A stretch of 64,000 nt of DNA from a virus. The position numbers were made by a program, and so were the translations under genes. Of this stretch, positions 24,423-31,078 are shown one piece after another (positions within the stretch are counted from its first letter, which is position 1; every line of letters starts with the position of its first letter). The notes beneath the pieces were generated by a model. That model was not told the DNA's origin. It searched no databases and saw only the letters and a list, made by a program, of their open reading frames with translations. Where the stretch lies: positions 1-64,000 of IMG/VR virus record IMGVR_UViG_3300048597_000634, one strand, 5' to 3'.

Positions 24423-24947
24423 TTACACTACAGCTTGACCGAAGAGATTTTTGATTTCTTCTTCAGTAGCATTAGCAAGCATATCAACGTCAAGCAACTG
24501 GTTTGTTAGCCCAGCTACTAGTTGAGAGCCTAGCTCCTTGTTTTGTTGAGTTACTGCATCGAGGGCTTCGATTTTTGCTTTCGCTTCATCTACTGCCACT
24601 TGTGCCCGTTCTTTGCTAGCTTTAACTTCTACCGCCAATGTCCTCATACGTAGACCAACCGCTTTCGCTGCGTTGACTACATTTTTGGCATCTTGAGCTT
24701 CTTTTTCAGCTTTCTCAACAGACTCTTCTACGCTTTTTATTTTTGCTTCAGACTCCACTTTCGCTTCATCATTGGCTAATTCAAAGGTCGTTAATTTCTC
24801 CACTAAGGGTTGATTAACAGAGTCATCCAAGTTGTAGCTCTTAAGTAGGTTATTAGCCCGCTCCTCTGCAGTAGGTTCCTTATCTTCGACCTTACGACCA
24901 AAAATGTTACCAAACAAAGCAGCTACGTTATTGTTAGTGTTAGACAT
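24423..24947 (-). CDS. Coiled-coil protein, 174 aa, paralogue of the next gene upstream
   Basis: Starts MSNTNNNVAALFGNIFGRK. Residues about 50-150 are one long coiled coil rich in Glu, Lys and Ala around the shared block KNVVNAAKAVGLRMRTLA. The C-terminus (MLANATEEEIKNLFGQ) is also shared. The ends match the 187-residue protein closely while the centre has diverged, indicating an old duplication. The leader carries a hairpin at 24955-24971 directly before the start. An abundant filament-forming or scaffold protein is possible. Confidence 0.7.
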   Translation of the reverse strand: MSNTNNNVAALFGNIFGRKVEDKEPTAEERANNLLKSYNLDDSVNQPLVEKLTTFELANDEAKVESEAKIKSVEESVEKAEKEAQDAKNVVNAAKAVGLRMRTLAVEVKASKERAQVAVDEAKAKIEALDAVTQQNKELGSQLVAGLTNQLLDVDMLANATEEEIKNLFGQAVV

Positions 24948-24954
24948 ACTTTTG

Positions 24955-24971
24955 CCTAGGTTTTACCTAGG
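24955..24971 (-). promoter_or_regulatory. 5'-UTR hairpin next to the start codon of the 174-aa gene
   Basis: CCTAGG-TAAAA-CCTAGG on the - strand, 7 nt before the ATG. The paralogue has the same 5-nt loop with a compensated stem. Confidence 0.6.
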
Positions 24972-25047
24972 GCGAATTTTATGACCATCAACAGCACGAC
25001 ATAGGCGAGGGGAGTCGCACCCCTGCTTATTACCGTCATGCACCCAG

Positions 25048-25062
25048 CGGCTGTCTCAGTCA
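25048..25062 (-). promoter_or_regulatory. Motif A copy, 100 nt upstream of the 174-aa gene
   Basis: Reads TGACTGAGACAGCCG after TTTTTA. The long leader contains a GGGGTGCGACTCCCC hairpin and the start-proximal hairpin. Confidence 0.6.
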
Positions 25063-25098
25063 TAAAAAGACGGGACCTTTTTAGGGGTCCCGAGTCTT
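25063..25098 (-). terminator. Terminator of the 187-aa paralogue
   Basis: AGACTCGGGACC pairs with GGTCCCGTCT (one bulge), followed by TTTTTATG on the - strand. Confidence 0.85.
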
Positions 25099-25105
25099 TC
25101 AATTG

Positions 25106-25669
25106 TTAGACGATTTTCACGTCAGCTGCCTTTTCAGGCACCTTTACACCAGAAGAAGAACCAAAGAGGGCATTTATCTCCTCTTCAGTGGCGTTAGCCA
25201 GCATATCTAAACTCAATAGAGGGTTGGTTAGACCATCTAAGAGTTGATTACCTAGCTCTTTATTCTGCTTAGTGTTTACTTCCAAAGTTTCGATTTTCGC
25301 TTTCGCTTCTTCTACCGCTTTTTCAGCTTTTTCCTTTGCAGCTTTTGCTTCTATGGCAAGAGTACGCATACGTAGACCAACCGCTTTCGCTGCGTTGACT
25401 ACGTTTTTGGCCTCTAATTCTTTGTCTTCTGCATCTTTGATTGCTTTTTGGGCTTTCTCAATGGTCTGCTTAGAATCAGCTTTCGCGTCATCGACAGACT
25501 GTTCAAAAGTTGCAAGTTTTTGAACAACAGGAGCACTCACAACAGGGTCAAGTTTATAGGACTCAACCAACTTTGCTGCCCGCTCTTCAGGTGTTTCCAC
25601 TTTCTCAACAGTTTTGCGACTGAAGAGATTACCAAATAGAGCAGCTACGTTGTTGTTAATATTAGACAC
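25106..25669 (-). CDS. Coiled-coil protein, 187 aa, paralogue of the 174-aa gene
   Basis: GTG start at 25669 encodes MSNINNNVAALFGNLFSRK, nearly the same opening as its neighbour. The coiled coil at about 55-150 is followed by MLANATEEEINALFGSS and a short tail VKVPEKAADVKIV absent from the paralogue. The shared block KNVVNAAKAVGLRMRTLA is identical over 18 residues. Same transcription-unit layout and same leader structure as the 174-residue gene. The conserved N- and C-terminal patches may be assembly contacts; this is inference. Confidence 0.7.
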   Translation of the reverse strand: MSNINNNVAALFGNLFSRKTVEKVETPEERAAKLVESYKLDPVVSAPVVQKLATFEQSVDDAKADSKQTIEKAQKAIKDAEDKELEAKNVVNAAKAVGLRMRTLAIEAKAAKEKAEKAVEEAKAKIETLEVNTKQNKELGNQLLDGLTNPLLSLDMLANATEEEINALFGSSSGVKVPEKAADVKIV

Positions 25670-25677
25670 GATGTTAG

Positions 25678-25694
25678 CCCAAGTTTTACTTGGG
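25678..25694 (-). promoter_or_regulatory. 5'-UTR hairpin next to the start codon of the 187-aa gene
   Basis: CCCAAG-TAAAA-CTTGGG on the - strand, 8 nt before the GTG. The loop is identical to that of the paralogue, and two stem pairs differ by compensating changes. Confidence 0.6.
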
Positions 25695-25782
25695 ACGAAG
25701 TTAATGACCGCAACAACAACTAATAGGCAGGCGTAGGGAGTCGCACCCCATCCTTACCAGCCGTCTTGCACTCTGCTACCAG

Positions 25783-25797
25783 CGGCTGTTTTGGTCA
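25783..25797 (-). promoter_or_regulatory. Motif A copy, 113 nt upstream of the 187-aa gene
   Basis: Reads TGACCAAAACAGCCG, the closest to the consensus. Confidence 0.65.
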
Positions 25798-25832
25798 TTA
25801 AATAACCCCCATAGTTTCCTACAGGGGTTGGG
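25798..25832 (-). terminator. Terminator of the 97-aa gene
   Basis: AACCCC pairs with GGGGTT around a 13-nt loop, then TTATTTAA on the - strand. Confidence 0.7.
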
Positions 25833-25843
25833 TACGTAGAGAT

Positions 25844-26137
25844 TTAGAGCTTATACAGCTCCTTCTCTACGTGATAGGGGAGCGGTCCCCCAAGGAGATT
25901 ATCAAAGGCTTCCCCAGCATTACGCCAAGAATCCGCCACCCGTTCCTCCTCGTCCGACATGCACTCGAAAGCGCATTTGAGGTTCTGTACGGACTCTCCA
26001 GTCAGAAGGCTCAGTACCTCCCAATCAGAGAGCTCACCCGAGCTCCAACGGTGGCCTATATCTAACGGCATATCGCCGTTTTTAACAGCGAATGCGTTAA
26101 CTAGACCAACGTTCATTTGCAAGTTAATGTCATTCAT
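25844..26137 (-). CDS. Hypothetical acidic protein, 97 aa
   Basis: I choose ATG 26137 (MNDINLQMNVGLVNAF) over the longer frame from 26191 because the extension is the motif and leader region and AGGGGAAAAC precedes this ATG. The product contains GELSDWEVLSLLTGESVQNL and is net acidic and helical. Unrecognised. Confidence 0.6.
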   Translation of the reverse strand: MNDINLQMNVGLVNAFAVKNGDMPLDIGHRWSSGELSDWEVLSLLTGESVQNLKCAFECMSDEEERVADSWRNAGEAFDNLLGGPLPYHVEKELYKL

Positions 26138-26161
26138 GTTTTCCCCTGGCGGATGTACCGC

Positions 26162-26174
26162 CGGTAAATTACAT
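26162..26174 (-). promoter_or_regulatory. Degenerate motif A copy, 24 nt upstream of the 97-aa gene
   Basis: Reads ATGTAATTTACCG after TTTTTTCTTC, followed by an inverted GGCGGTACATCCGCC. Only the spacing and CCG are kept. Confidence 0.4.
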
Positions 26175-26212
26175 GAAGAAAAAACCCCCATAGGGGGGGC
26201 TATGGGGGAGTA
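26175..26212 (-). terminator. Terminator of the 172-aa gene
   Basis: CTCCCCCATAG pairs with CTATGGGGG around a C-rich loop, followed by TTTTTTC on the - strand. Confidence 0.85.
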
Positions 26213-26218
26213 TTTGCT

Positions 26219-26737
26219 CTATATAGATAAAGAGAAGTTGAATACCTTCCCTTTTGAATCGTGCATCTGACCAACCATGTTATAAGCACGGTCTATTAGG
26301 TCTTCTTGTACGTCAGGGTCTAACGTGGAGAAGGATTTAGGTCCATCTACCCAAGTTATTAGGATTACAGCACTTTTTGTAATACCTAGTTGTTTATAAC
26401 AATTACCCAAGCGAGCTAATTTCTCTTCTTTTTGGGATACTTTAGGTGCGTTTAAAGTAACATCAAAAGAATAGAGCTCTCCTTGACCTTGAGGGTCTGT
26501 AAGAGAATCAACAGCGAAGCACTCATCTAACAAGAATGAAGGTTGCACCACATTCCAGTTAATACTCCGCCCTTTTTCCTCAAACCGCCAAGCTATATGC
26601 TTTAGCGTACCTGGACGTTCTGCTTTAGCCAAATCCAACAAAGTGTCACGGCTAAAGATACTGCGTTTGTCGCTAAAGCCTGCAGCGGCTAATATTTCGT
26701 TCCACATGTTTTCTGCTTGTTTTGAAGCTCTAGACAT
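26219..26737 (-). CDS. Hypothetical protein, 172 aa
   Basis: Starts MSRASKQAENMWNEILAAAG. The centre holds QPSFLLDECFAVDSL, ELYSFDVTLN and later SAVILITWVDGP, a mixed alpha/beta pattern that might be a nuclease-like fold, but no catalytic set is certain. GGAG precedes the ATG. It is a single-gene unit with motif A 35 nt upstream. Confidence 0.6.
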   Translation of the reverse strand: MSRASKQAENMWNEILAAAGFSDKRSIFSRDTLLDLAKAERPGTLKHIAWRFEEKGRSINWNVVQPSFLLDECFAVDSLTDPQGQGELYSFDVTLNAPKVSQKEEKLARLGNCYKQLGITKSAVILITWVDGPKSFSTLDPDVQEDLIDRAYNMVGQMHDSKGKVFNFSLSI

Positions 26738-26772
26738 TTGGGGTACTCCTTTGACCGCCGAAGTACAGATAT

Positions 26773-26786
26773 CGGCTGTTTGGTCG
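26773..26786 (-). promoter_or_regulatory. Motif A copy, 35 nt upstream of the 172-aa gene
   Basis: Reads CGACCAAACAGCCG after TTTTTAA, followed by CCGATATCTGTACTTCGG. Confidence 0.65.
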
Positions 26787-26852
26787 TTAAAAAGAGGCCC
26801 AAATGGGTTTTGTTATTATTACTCTTTTTATATACCGGTAGTTAGCCCACCC

Positions 26853-26905
26853 CTCCTATAAACGCGATAATCCCATCCAGGTTTGATAATCTCGTTTATA
26901 AAGAG
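26853..26905. repeat. Long imperfect inverted repeat in a non-coding gap
   Basis: Arms CTCCTATAAACGCGATAATC and GATAATCTCGTTTATAAAGAG are complementary at about 18 of 21 positions around a 12-nt loop. No T-tract adjoins it. It lies between the stop of the 56-residue gene and the next motif A copy. Confidence 0.6.
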
Positions 26906-26928
26906 GTAGGCTAGGGTCAGTTATTTAC

Positions 26929-27099
26929 TTACCAACGACGGCCCTTTCCTACTGAAGGAAAGGCGTCCTGGGCGTCTTTGCCCGTGGGGAGGTTGTCAGC
27001 CTCACGCACAAACTCGTTGTATAGCCATTGGGTGGCCACTTCAGGGGTGGCGCTAATGGTGATGGCTAGGCGAGAGATGCGAACGCTAATAATCTGCAT
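26929..27099 (-). CDS. Small hypothetical protein, 56 aa
   Basis: Start chosen at ATG 27099 (MQIISVRISRLAITISATPE), because the longer frame from 27150 translates the motif A and leader DNA. The beta-like start is followed by TQWLYNEFVREADNL and a basic end, VGKGRRW. Unrecognised. Confidence 0.5.
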   Translation of the reverse strand: MQIISVRISRLAITISATPEVATQWLYNEFVREADNLPTGKDAQDAFPSVGKGRRW

Positions 27100-27121
27100 A
27101 ATCAAGACCGCCCATGTAGAG

Positions 27122-27136
27122 CGGTTAGATAGGTCA
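27122..27136 (-). promoter_or_regulatory. Motif A copy, 22 nt upstream of the 56-aa gene
   Basis: Reads TGACCTATCTAACCG after TTTTTAG. Confidence 0.6.
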
Positions 27137-27173
27137 CTAAAAACCCCCACGGCGCAGCCATGGGGGCGTTTTA
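27137..27173 (-). terminator. Terminator of the 163-aa gene
   Basis: CCCCCATGGC pairs with GCCGTGGGGG (one wobble) around a short loop, followed by TTTTTAG on the - strand. Confidence 0.9.
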
Positions 27174-27177
27174 CTAA

Positions 27178-27669
27178 TTAGGGGAAGAAGTGCTTAGTAA
27201 GCACATCACGTAGCTTACTAGCTGCTTCTTCATCACCTTCAGGGTGCACAAGCACCTGTAGGGATTTAAAGGATATCCCTACTTTGTGCCCGCACACCCC
27301 GAAGGTGTACCTATGGGAGCCGTGGTCAACCACATCCACAGCCCCCATAGGTAGACTGTCTATTGCCTCCCTAGGTGAGGCTTTGACTTGCCCCATCTTC
27401 CCTAGGTACCGCCACCGGATGATGGCAGTGGGTGCTACGGACACCCAGGTCTTGTCCCCACAGGTGGTTAGCCCATAGGTGTACCCACTAGGTACTGTCT
27501 CCCCTGTAACGAGGAACCCAGCGGGGTGTGGAGGTGCTTTAACGTCCACCTCAAGGACGAACATATGAGGTCCGTAGTCCTCATATGCGAACCCTTCCAC
27601 CTGTGCCCACACCATAGGGCGTGTGGCTGGGTTGAAGGATTCATCCCATTGGCGTGTAAACACCAACAT
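27178..27669 (-). CDS. Hypothetical protein, 163 aa
   Basis: ATG 27669 follows GGTAGGAGGCATGAAGT, a near-perfect ribosome binding site eight bases away. The product starts MLVFTRQWDESFNPATRPMV. A beta-rich body contains SGYTYGLTTCGDKTWVSVAP and SHRYTFGVCGHKVGISF, two similar strand-turn-Cys-Gly segments that may be an internal repeat. The C-terminus is helical (EEAASKLRDVLTKHF). Function unknown. Confidence 0.65.
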   Translation of the reverse strand: MLVFTRQWDESFNPATRPMVWAQVEGFAYEDYGPHMFVLEVDVKAPPHPAGFLVTGETVPSGYTYGLTTCGDKTWVSVAPTAIIRWRYLGKMGQVKASPREAIDSLPMGAVDVVDHGSHRYTFGVCGHKVGISFKSLQVLVHPEGDEEAASKLRDVLTKHFFP

Positions 27670-27694
27670 ACTTCATGCCTCCTACCGCACGTAG

Positions 27695-27709
27695 CGGCTA
27701 TATAGGTCA
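27695..27709 (-). promoter_or_regulatory. Motif A copy, 25 nt upstream of the 163-aa gene
   Basis: Reads TGACCTATATAGCCG after TTATTTCA, followed by an inverted CCGCTACGTGCGG. Confidence 0.7.
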
Positions 27710-27710
27710 T

Positions 27711-27754
27711 GAAATAACCCCCTCTATACACCAGGGGAGGCATATAGAGGGGAT
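27711..27754 (-). terminator. Terminator of the 144-aa secreted protein gene
   Basis: Stem ATCCCCTCTAT with ATAGAGGGGG; the loop and upper stem share the word ATACACCAGGGGAGGCATAT (+ strand) with the terminator at 28236-28287. Confidence 0.85.
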
Positions 27755-27760
27755 TATGTT

Positions 27761-28195
27761 TTATTTGGTGATAAGTACCTCAAAGGCACGACCGTAGCCG
27801 TGCCCTACCACACACCGCCCGAGGTTGGCAGGTGTGTCTTTTACGGCTCGACCCAGCCGTTGGTGCCCCCAGGCCCTGAGGTAGTAGGTGGGAGTGAGTC
27901 TACTACATAGGTGCCTATTTCCCTCATACGAGAAGTCGTAAAGGTCATAGGCCCCCTCCTCCCTACAAGTCAGCCTGCCAAAGGCCCACTCATAAGGAGT
28001 ACCGTATGTGGACACCAGCCCTGGCTGGGCACAGTGGGTGTCTAGGAACTTAGGTAGTTCCAAGGTCATAGACTCCCCACTACCTGCCAAGTAGTGGGTG
28101 AACAGTCTAAGGGTTAGTCTATTTCCTTCACTGCTGAGGACGGCACCACTAGCAAGGATAATAAGACTAACTAAGGCAATGATTACTTTCTTCAT
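27761..28195 (-). CDS. Secreted or periplasmic protein with signal peptide, 144 aa
   Basis: I place the start at ATG 28195 (MKKVIIALVSLIILASGAVL), a typical signal peptide with cleavage near residue 20, preceded by CCTAGGGGCTAACGTT. The mature part has four Cys (HCAQPG, LTCREEG, HLCSRL, GRCVVGHG), consistent with disulfides outside the cytoplasm. No catalytic motif is seen. An export-dependent phage protein could act on the periplasm or envelope. Confidence 0.65.
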   Translation of the reverse strand: MKKVIIALVSLIILASGAVLSSEGNRLTLRLFTHYLAGSGESMTLELPKFLDTHCAQPGLVSTYGTPYEWAFGRLTCREEGAYDLYDFSYEGNRHLCSRLTPTYYLRAWGHQRLGRAVKDTPANLGRCVVGHGYGRAFEVLITK

Positions 28196-28221
28196 AACGT
28201 TAGCCCCTAGGTGTCTAAGGG

Positions 28222-28234
28222 CGGTATAGTTCAT
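28222..28234 (-). promoter_or_regulatory. Divergent motif A copy, 26 nt upstream of the secreted protein gene
   Basis: Reads ATGAACTATACCG after TTTTTTCTTC; a longer inverted repeat CCGCCCTTAG with CTAGGGGC follows. Confidence 0.45.
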
Positions 28235-28235
28235 G

Positions 28236-28287
28236 AAGAAAAAACCTCCCCTATACACCAGGGGAGGCATATAGGGGAGGTTTTTAT
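28236..28287 (-). terminator. Terminator of the 51-aa gene
   Basis: ACCTCCCCTAT pairs with ATAGGGGAGGT, then TTTTTC on the - strand. The loop shares an identical block with the terminator at 27711-27754. Confidence 0.9.
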
Positions 28288-28293
28288 TAAGGG

Positions 28294-28449
28294 TTAGTCA
28301 CGGGGCATGATTGCCCCCGCTGCCACGATGGCAGTGGCGGCACCGGCGCCGACACCTACCATCTGTGCTGCCACGAGGGCGGACTTAGCCCCTCCGGTCA
28401 GACCGGAGAGGAGGATAAAACCGATAGCAATCTGTGTAATAACTTTCAT
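28294..28449 (-). CDS. Small hydrophobic Ala/Gly-rich protein, 51 aa
   Basis: ATG 28449 to TAA 28294. It starts MKVITQIAIGFILLSGLTGG and continues with an Ala/Gly-rich helix (VGVGAGAATAIVAAGAIM). Two hydrophobic segments separated by GGAKS suggest a small membrane or secreted peptide; holin-like or bacteriocin-like roles are possible, but nothing specific is visible. Motif A lies 18 nt upstream and a terminator follows. Confidence 0.55.
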   Translation of the reverse strand: MKVITQIAIGFILLSGLTGGAKSALVAAQMVGVGAGAATAIVAAGAIMPRD

Positions 28450-28467
28450 GATTCATACCGCTCGTAG

Positions 28468-28482
28468 CGGCTATATAGATCA
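28468..28482 (-). promoter_or_regulatory. Motif A copy, 18 nt upstream of the 51-aa gene
   Basis: Reads TGATCTATATAGCCG after TTATTTCA, followed by an inverted CCGCTACGAGCGG. Confidence 0.65.
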
Positions 28483-28483
28483 T

Positions 28484-28518
28484 GAAATAACCTCCCAAGT
28501 TATTCACAAGGGAGGTCT
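28484..28518 (-). terminator. Hairpin terminator preceding the 51-aa unit
   Basis: GACCTCCC pairs with GGGAGGT(T) around a 14-nt loop, with TTATTTC on the - strand. No gene lies immediately upstream, only the repeat region. Confidence 0.75.
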
Positions 28519-28838
28519 TAAGTAACTGGCTTTAGCCGCCCTAGGCACCAGGAATTTCTCATGTGTGCGTAGGGGGCTATAGGCACTTATACATATACCA
28601 GTCCATTTTCTGCCGCGCATATTTTTGGCTGAGCTTTAGTTATCAACTTTCTAATTCCCCGTCCATCCGCTGTTAATTCCCCGTCCATCCGCTGTTAATT
28701 CCCCGTCCATCCGCTGTTAATTCCCCGTCCAGCTCCGTTTATCAGCTTTTTACTAGACCGCCTATACGCCGTTTATCCCCCGCCCATTCCCCGTCTATTT
28801 CCCACTTCTTCCCTATTTATTCCCCACCTACAGCCAAC
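28519..28838. other. Non-coding G-rich region with direct repeats, possible origin or partition site
   Basis: No gene. The - strand is a run of GGGGAAT and GGATGGACGGGG-like words. It lies close to where transcription changes from leftward to both directions. The repeats at 28653-28731 are its clearest feature. Confidence 0.45.
28653..28731. repeat. 22-bp direct repeats, three complete and one partial
   Basis: The unit begins AATTCCCCGTCC and ends ATCCGCTGTT. Copies at 28653, 28675 and 28697 are identical; the fourth (28719) stops after 13 bases. Degenerate TTCCCCGTC words continue to about 28855. The 22-bp period, two helical turns, is that of iterons. Confidence 0.9.
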
Positions 28839-29132
28839 CTATTCCCCGTCTTTCCGCTTAGCCTCATTCCTATACTCCTCAGCTTTATCCAGCAAGTACC
28901 TACTCAAACTAGAAGCTTGTTCTGTGCTTAGTATTAAGACTAGTGGAGCCGCTAAAGTAAGGACGATAGCCGCCAGACAATACAGCATTAGGTCAGGCTC
29001 TGTATCACTTGACGCGGCAGTCTTCTCTACGGCCAATTCAACTACACCAATACCGTGGATGATTTTGTGTTGGTAGTCTAGGTAAAGTAGAGAGCAGATG
29101 CCGACGGTGAGATACCCAATTATGAACATCAT
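28839..29132 (-). CDS. Small membrane protein with two spans, 97 aa
   Basis: Spans at about 2-20 (MFIIGYLTVGICSLLYL) and 48-68 (LMLYCLAAIVLTLAAPLVLIL) flank an acidic Ser/Thr loop. The C-terminal 28 residues are charged (LLDKAEEYRNEAKRKDGE). GAGGAG eight bases before the ATG supports the start; a second ATG is the next codon. A holin-like topology is possible but unproven. Confidence 0.6.
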   Translation of the reverse strand: MMFIIGYLTVGICSLLYLDYQHKIIHGIGVVELAVEKTAASSDTEPDLMLYCLAAIVLTLAAPLVLILSTEQASSLSRYLLDKAEEYRNEAKRKDGE

Positions 29133-29163
29133 GTGTTGTTCTCCTCATATTGGTGGTTATAAA

Positions 29164-29574
29164 TCATATTAAGCTAACCTCCAACAAAAGCCGTCCCTCG
29201 AACTCATGGTCTTCGTTGACCGCCACGCCATACCGCCGCTCTAACAGTTTCTTATACACCCTTAACCGTTTATGGTCAGACACCTCAATTAACAAATACG
29301 CAAACCCGTGGCGTCTTAACTTAGGTATGTTCTTCATTATGGTTCGCCCAGCCCACAGCAAAACCTCCGCATCAGACCCTGTATAACGGTTATTTATCGA
29401 CCTGCCCCGACGCGATTTGTTACTTTTCCGCAGCCAATCATTAACCGTCCTCCGGTGGTGATGCGCCACCAACTCCACCGAGGCAAAATAATGGACGTTG
29501 CTGTAATAACTCTTCAAGCGTAATCTAGCGTGGCGCCCATCTTTGAGCTTATGTGTGAATACCAATGCCGCCAT
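29164..29574 (-). CDS. Hypothetical basic protein, 136 aa
   Basis: Starts MAALVFTHKLKDGRHARLRL. It is Arg/Lys-rich with HHHRRTVNDWLRKSNKSRRG and a mixed C-terminal half, AYLLIEVSDHKRLRVYKKLL and ERRYGVAV, that resembles the end of a GNAT acetyltransferase fold (helix, then YGF/YGV). The acetyl-CoA loop is not evident, so that is weak. It lies 4 bp downstream of the 86-residue gene. Confidence 0.55.
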   Translation of the reverse strand: MAALVFTHKLKDGRHARLRLKSYYSNVHYFASVELVAHHHRRTVNDWLRKSNKSRRGRSINNRYTGSDAEVLLWAGRTIMKNIPKLRRHGFAYLLIEVSDHKRLRVYKKLLERRYGVAVNEDHEFEGRLLLEVSLI

Positions 29575-29578
29575 CTGC

Positions 29579-29839
29579 TTAATTCTCCTTTTCCACCACT
29601 TCCCAATTAGTCCAGGTAGCCCGCGCCTTATCCGGTACTTTTTTAGTGACTATCAAATATAGCTTTAACAGAAATTCAGTAAAGGAGAGCTTATACCAGG
29701 GCCACTTAAACACCTCACGATGGTCATAGGCGTTATGGACTAAATGTTGGTCGTGTATGTAGAAGGGGTTACATTGGCAGCGCGGCGTGTGGTAATGGTT
29801 GGCGATGTCATTGTCTGGCACGGTGTGGATGACTTTCAT
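29579..29839 (-). CDS. Hypothetical protein, 86 aa
   Basis: Starts MKVIHTVPDNDIANHYHTPR; CQC and several His (HYHTPRCQC, HDQHLVHNAYDH) suggest a metal site. The second half is amphipathic (FTEFLLKLYLIVTKK). Divergent from the + strand gene at 29897. Unrecognised. Confidence 0.5.
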   Translation of the reverse strand: MKVIHTVPDNDIANHYHTPRCQCNPFYIHDQHLVHNAYDHREVFKWPWYKLSFTEFLLKLYLIVTKKVPDKARATWTNWEVVEKEN

Positions 29840-29896
29840 CGTATAGCAGTTGGTATAGTAGGTAGGCGTTGTTGTTTCAATACTAGTCGAAGGGTT

Positions 29897-30322
29897 ATGG
29901 GCGCCGCCGAGTCATTAATCGAGTCAGTGTGTTTTACGGTCTTAATGGAATTAAGGGAGGGCGCCGGCGGCGGTTATACCTGTTCTATTCGGGGCTTAGC
30001 CCGTATATTAGACATCACCACCTCAAGGTTCACTGACAAGCGGTATGAGGGCGGGCACCCCCGAGGATTATTCTGGCGGGTATATCTATGCACCCCAGAC
30101 CAGTTACCTGAATCGTTGCGGGCCATATCTGGGTTTAACTATAAGACTGATACTGAGCAGAATAAGCGGGGCGGTGTGATGTTACCGGCTAAGGTTATTG
30201 ACGCGGTGGTTAGTTATTGTGCGTTTGATGCGTTGAAGCCATTGGAGAGGGCGGCGGTGGCGTATGAGGTGTTGAAGGCAGTTAAGGCGGGTGCAATAAC
30301 CTTAGAATCAATAGAGGAGTAG
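29897..30322 (+). CDS. Hypothetical protein, 141 aa
   Basis: I prefer ATG 29897 (MGAAESLIESVCFTVLMELR), preceded by CGAAGGTT, because the longer frame from 29744 overlaps the divergent gene. SIRGLARILDITTSRFTDK near residues 33-51 looks like a helix-turn-helix of the kind seen in phage and cyanobacterial regulatory proteins. The C-terminus is helical (ERAAVAYEVLKAVKAGAI). A DNA-binding role is possible. Confidence 0.55.
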   Translation: MGAAESLIESVCFTVLMELREGAGGGYTCSIRGLARILDITTSRFTDKRYEGGHPRGLFWRVYLCTPDQLPESLRAISGFNYKTDTEQNKRGGVMLPAKVIDAVVSYCAFDALKPLERAAVAYEVLKAVKAGAITLESIEE

Positions 30323-30343
30323 TTATTAGTAAGGTACCAAGTC

Positions 30344-31066
30344 ATGGAATTTCACTCTGTTAGTCTGACCAACGAGAACTTAGCTAACTTACCAAACATT
30401 CCCGCTGTATACTTTGTCCGAGACAATGACGGTGAAGTTTTATATGTAGGGCAGTCTCAAGAGTTACACAACCGATGGAAGTACCATAACCTAATAGAAC
30501 GACAACTATCATGTGTAGATTATTGGCGGATGGACCTGTGCTGGTATTCTGGCGCAGAGGATATCTATAAGCTAGAAAAGGAGAAGATAGCTGAGTGGCA
30601 CCCGGCTTGGAACTGCAAAGAAAACAAAGATTATTATCGACCTACCCATAAGCTAGACTTCGTAGCTTTTTCAGTTAAACATGTCAGCTACTACGGAGTC
30701 ATATCTAAGAAGAGAAAGAAAAACGTAACATATAAAGACATCACCAGAGAAAGGGTACTTCTCAGGAAGAAGACTTTTGCCTATGGTGATATACCACGCA
30801 GCATGATTAAATACGAGTCATTCTTAGAGGAATTACGTCTTGAATGCCCTGTAACTTATAAAGACCTTGAGATTATCATGGAGCGCAGAAAGAAAGAAGG
30901 CGAAGATATGTCTCGCTATAAGGTCTTTAAGAACATTCTTTGGCGTAGAGAGAACTGTGGGCGGATATATCGAGAGCGTTATGCAGGCAAAGGCCGCCGC
31001 AAATATCCCGAGAACTTTACCTCTATTAAAGACAAGCTCATACAGCGCCACAAATCAGTAAGTTGA
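30344..31066 (+). CDS. GIY-YIG nuclease domain protein, 240 aa
   Basis: N-terminal GIY-YIG domain: AVYFVRD about residue 20, LYVGQSQ about 32, catalytic Arg in LHNRWKYH, Glu in KLEKEKIAEW and Asn in PAWNCKEN. The last 140 residues are Lys/Arg/Tyr-rich and probably bind DNA. The layout fits a free-standing homing endonuclease or a repair-type nuclease. It lies 21 bp after the preceding gene, and AAGG precedes the ATG. Confidence 0.88.
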   Translation: MEFHSVSLTNENLANLPNIPAVYFVRDNDGEVLYVGQSQELHNRWKYHNLIERQLSCVDYWRMDLCWYSGAEDIYKLEKEKIAEWHPAWNCKENKDYYRPTHKLDFVAFSVKHVSYYGVISKKRKKNVTYKDITRERVLLRKKTFAYGDIPRSMIKYESFLEELRLECPVTYKDLEIIMERRKKEGEDMSRYKVFKNILWRRENCGRIYRERYAGKGRRKYPENFTSIKDKLIQRHKSVS

Positions 31067-31078
31067 CCTCCAAAACCG

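Noticed and set aside
27468-28270. Two frames starting with the same nine residues MPPLVYRGG
   Set aside because: The shared start is the conserved terminator loop; the real genes begin at 27669 and 28195 with ribosome binding sites.
28653-28731. CRISPR array
   Set aside because: Repeats are contiguous with no spacers, and no cas genes are nearby.
29744-29896. N-terminal extension of the 141-residue + strand gene
   Set aside because: It overlaps the divergent 86-residue gene, and the ATG at 29897 has a better context.
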